Notes under the pieces: generated by a model
The model's database searches: none
The model's input: the letters and a program-made list of their open reading frames with translations, nothing else
Told to the model about the DNA's origin: nothing
Assembly (NCBI GenBank): GCA_030746455.1
Contig: JASLMQ010000361.1
Coordinates: 1 to 6,571, forward strand
Reading direction: 5' to 3'
DNA: 6,571 nucleotides
Source: Candidatus Latescibacterota bacterium
Lineage (GTDB): Bacteria > Latescibacterota > UBA2968 > GCA-2709665
In this document: piece by piece, positions 5,157 to 6,571 of the stretch
Layout of the letters: the number at the start of each line of letters is the position of its first letter
How positions within the stretch are numbered: position 1 is the stretch's first letter
Position numbers and translations under genes: made by a program

Positions 5157-6230
5157 CTATTCCTTGATGGCGTTGGGGCCGCGGTACTGGTAGTCCCGAT
5201 CCACGTCGTCGGGCAATCCGTCTGTGAAGGTCATCGGCTGGCCGGTCTCGATCGATCGGTACAGCGCCAGTCCCAGCGCGATGTTCTTGAGGCCCGTGAT
5301 TCCGCTGTTCTCCGGTTCCGTGTCATTCTCGATCGCACCGAAGAGGTCGGCCAGCTCTAGCTCGAAGGCGAGCACGTCGGAACAAGGGAAGAGCTCAGGC
5401 TCCTCGGCGCCCGGGCGGTGGTGCTTGACCGGGTCGTCCCACCCGTCGAAGGCGAGCGCGCCGGACGTGCCTGAGACCCAGTACACAAGACCGGGCAGGC
5501 CCACGATGCCGCCCTGACGGAACACGACTGATGACCCGTTCTCGAAGCTGATGAGGGCCTGCAGCATCACGGGGCTGATGTGGCCGTCGTAGTCCTCTTT
5601 GCCGGAGATCCCGCAGTAGATCGAGGCGACGTCCCCGAAAACGGCGCGAATGAAGTCCAGCTCGTGGACCGAGCTCTCGAGGATGTTGCCTCCGGAATAG
5701 CGCGTGTCGAACCGCCAGGGCTTCCTCGACCGGAGGGGAGGTGGCGTACCGGCCTGCCCCGAGCGCGATGAACCGACCCGGTGGATCTGGCCCAGGCAGG
5801 GGGTGCCGATCAGACCCTCTTCGATGAGGCGGCGCGTGGTGAGAAAAGCTCCCCAGAAGCGGATGGTGTGGCCGACGGCGAGCTTGACGTTCGCGGCGGC
5901 ACACGCGTCGACCATGTCCTGGCACTGGCCGATGGTGAGGGCCATCGGCTTCTCGCAGATGACGTGCTTGCCCGCCTCCGCCGCCTGGACGACGAGATCC
6001 CGGTGGGTGAAGGTGGGGGTACAGACGATGACGACGTCGACGTTGGAAGAGTCGAGCAGCGCCTCGTAGGTGGCGGCGACAGGAGCGCCCGCTTCTTCGG
6101 CGCGCGCTGCGGACGCTTCCTCGTTGGGGTCGTACACGAGGACGATTTCGCAATCGGGGTGACTGCCCGTGGCCTTCACCCACACGCGGCTGATGCCGCC
6201 GCATCCGACGAGACCGATTCGGTGGTGCAT
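5157..6230 (-). CDS. Gfo/Idh/MocA-family oxidoreductase
   Basis: This complete 357-residue NAD(P)-dependent oxidoreductase probably oxidises a sugar, inositol or derivative in the cytoplasm. The Rossmann domain starts RIGLVGCGGISRVW, with the glycine-rich loop at 9-12. Asp34 sits after the second strand, and CTPTFTH (70-76) and GKHVICEKPMAL (87-98) follow, with Lys94 as the usual catalytic lysine of the EKP motif. VGHTIRFWG (119-127) opens the C-terminal domain. GGNILESSVHELDF (180-193) is the family's active-site helix, with His189 in the usual place, although the Asp common two residues before the Gly-x-His is replaced (ESSVH). Length is normal for the family. The start at 6230 follows AAAGG with suitable spacing. 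It sits 113 bp after cutC and 129 bp before the glycosidase-like gene, which suggests a sugar-use cluster. The substrate cannot be told. Confidence 0.94.
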   Translation of the reverse strand: MHHRIGLVGCGGISRVWVKATGSHPDCEIVLVYDPNEEASAARAEEAGAPVAATYEALLDSSNVDVVIVCTPTFTHRDLVVQAAEAGKHVICEKPMALTIGQCQDMVDACAAANVKLAVGHTIRFWGAFLTTRRLIEEGLIGTPCLGQIHRVGSSRSGQAGTPPPLRSRKPWRFDTRYSGGNILESSVHELDFIRAVFGDVASIYCGISGKEDYDGHISPVMLQALISFENGSSVVFRQGGIVGLPGLVYWVSGTSGALAFDGWDDPVKHHRPGAEEPELFPCSDVLAFELELADLFGAIENDTEPENSGITGLKNIALGLALYRSIETGQPMTFTDGLPDDVDRDYQYRGPNAIKE

Positions 6231-6284
6231 CAGAATTGCCTTTCGGCTTCGGCTGAGCGCTAGGTTCTGTGAAGAGCGGACTCC

Positions 6285-6329
6285 CGCAGAGACGCAGAGC
6301 CCGCAGGGAAAGGCGAGAAGCAGAGAAGG
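6285..6329 (-). repeat. Periodic intergenic repeat, 8-9-nt units (family 4)
   Basis: Plus-strand units are CGCAGAGA, CGCAGAGCC, CGCAGGGAA, AGGCGAGAA and GCAGAGAA from 6285; the last two are degenerate. The element ends 54 nt before the oxidoreductase start and has no A on the strand sense to the gene. It fills most of the gap between cutC and the oxidoreductase. Function unknown. Confidence 0.75.
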
Positions 6330-6343
6330 TGGTCTGTCTGGTA

Positions 6344-6571
6344 TCAGGGCTTCCCGATAGCCGCGACGAGGGTTTTGACCCGGGAGGCGTCGGTGGTCTT
6401 CCAGGCATACTCGTCAGGACTGTATTCGGAACCCATGGCGCAGCGAGGGTTTCGGTGCTCCATCTTGCTGTGGACCGGTGACCTGGCGGAGACGTGGACC
6501 TCCCGGGCGCCGCTCTGTCCGACGACCTGCGCGACGTTGCCTTCGTCGATCTCGCCACCGGGCATGACTAT
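6344..6571 (-). CDS. cutC: CutC-family protein, C-terminal part (runs off the window)
   Basis: The visible last 75 residues begin IVMPGGEIDEGNVAQVVGQSGAREVHVSAR. This matches the conserved C-terminal barrel strands of the CutC family, where a PGGG(I/V)xxxN turn is followed by a GAxExHxSAR strand. SKMEHRNP and a closing stretch with TDASRVKTLV also fit. CutC is a TIM-barrel protein historically linked to copper homeostasis; its biochemical role is uncertain, and in genomes of this type it often lies near sugar genes. One glycine of the usual PGGG is Glu here. The ATG at 6565 is internal, because the frame stays open to the window edge. The stop is TGA at 6344, followed after 113 bp by the oxidoreductase. 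Confidence 0.88.
   Translation of the reverse strand: MVMPGGEIDEGNVAQVVGQSGAREVHVSARSPVHSKMEHRNPRCAMGSEYSPDEYAWKTTDASRVKTLVAAIGKP

Noticed and set aside
391..6329. The periodic repeats as CRISPR arrays
   Set aside because: Units are only 7-10 nt, are contiguous without spacers and differ between sites. No cas gene is present.
5395..6558. 387-codon minus-strand frame overlapping the oxidoreductase
   Set aside because: Its product is arginine- and proline-rich, typical of a frame-shifted G+C-rich gene. The true frame carries the dinucleotide loop and the EKP motif.

Overview
The window reads as a stretch of a moderately high-G+C bacterial chromosome in which every convincing gene lies on the minus strand, so transcription runs from right to left. 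The gene content is a CutC-family protein, two Gfo/Idh/MocA oxidoreductases, a formylglycine-type sulfatase and a TIM-barrel glycosidase-like protein. Clear Shine-Dalgarno sites and loosely packed genes complete the picture. This mix is typical of polysaccharide-degrading Planctomycetota, Verrucomicrobiota, Hydrogenedentota, Latescibacterota or Poribacteria. No marker gene is present, so the phylum is a guess.

Layout in transcription order: the 3' end of cutC (6344-6571); a complete Gfo/Idh/MocA oxidoreductase (5157-6230); a 430-residue TIM-barrel glycosidase-like protein (3735-5027); a 635-bp intergenic region; a 287-residue exported protein with possible Ig-like and beta-rich parts (2236-3099); a 385-bp intergenic region with a strong hairpin; a 441-residue sulfatase (525-1850); and the 5' part of a second Gfo/Idh/MocA oxidoreductase (1-340). 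The catabolic genes fit together loosely as sugar handling: sulfate removal, glycoside handling and NAD(P)-dependent sugar oxidation. No substrate can be read from the sequence.

Two things stand out. First, four of the five visible start codons have a short word-like periodic repeat upstream, with only 50, 54, 66 and 54 nt between the repeat and the ATG. The four repeats belong to four different sequence families with units of about 10, 9, 7 and 8-9 nt. All four are strongly depleted of A on the sense strand. The fifth start, that of the lower-G+C gene at 2236-3099, has none. Second, the 635-bp gap holds a near-consensus sigma70-type promoter (TTGACA, 16 nt, TATATT), about 200 nt of hairpin-rich sequence, and then a terminator-like hairpin with a T-rich tail, all on the minus strand. 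Within it, one segment can pair perfectly over 8 nt with the 5' arm of the terminator. This suggests either a small RNA of about 240-250 nt or an attenuator leader for the exported protein. I could not assign it to a known RNA family.
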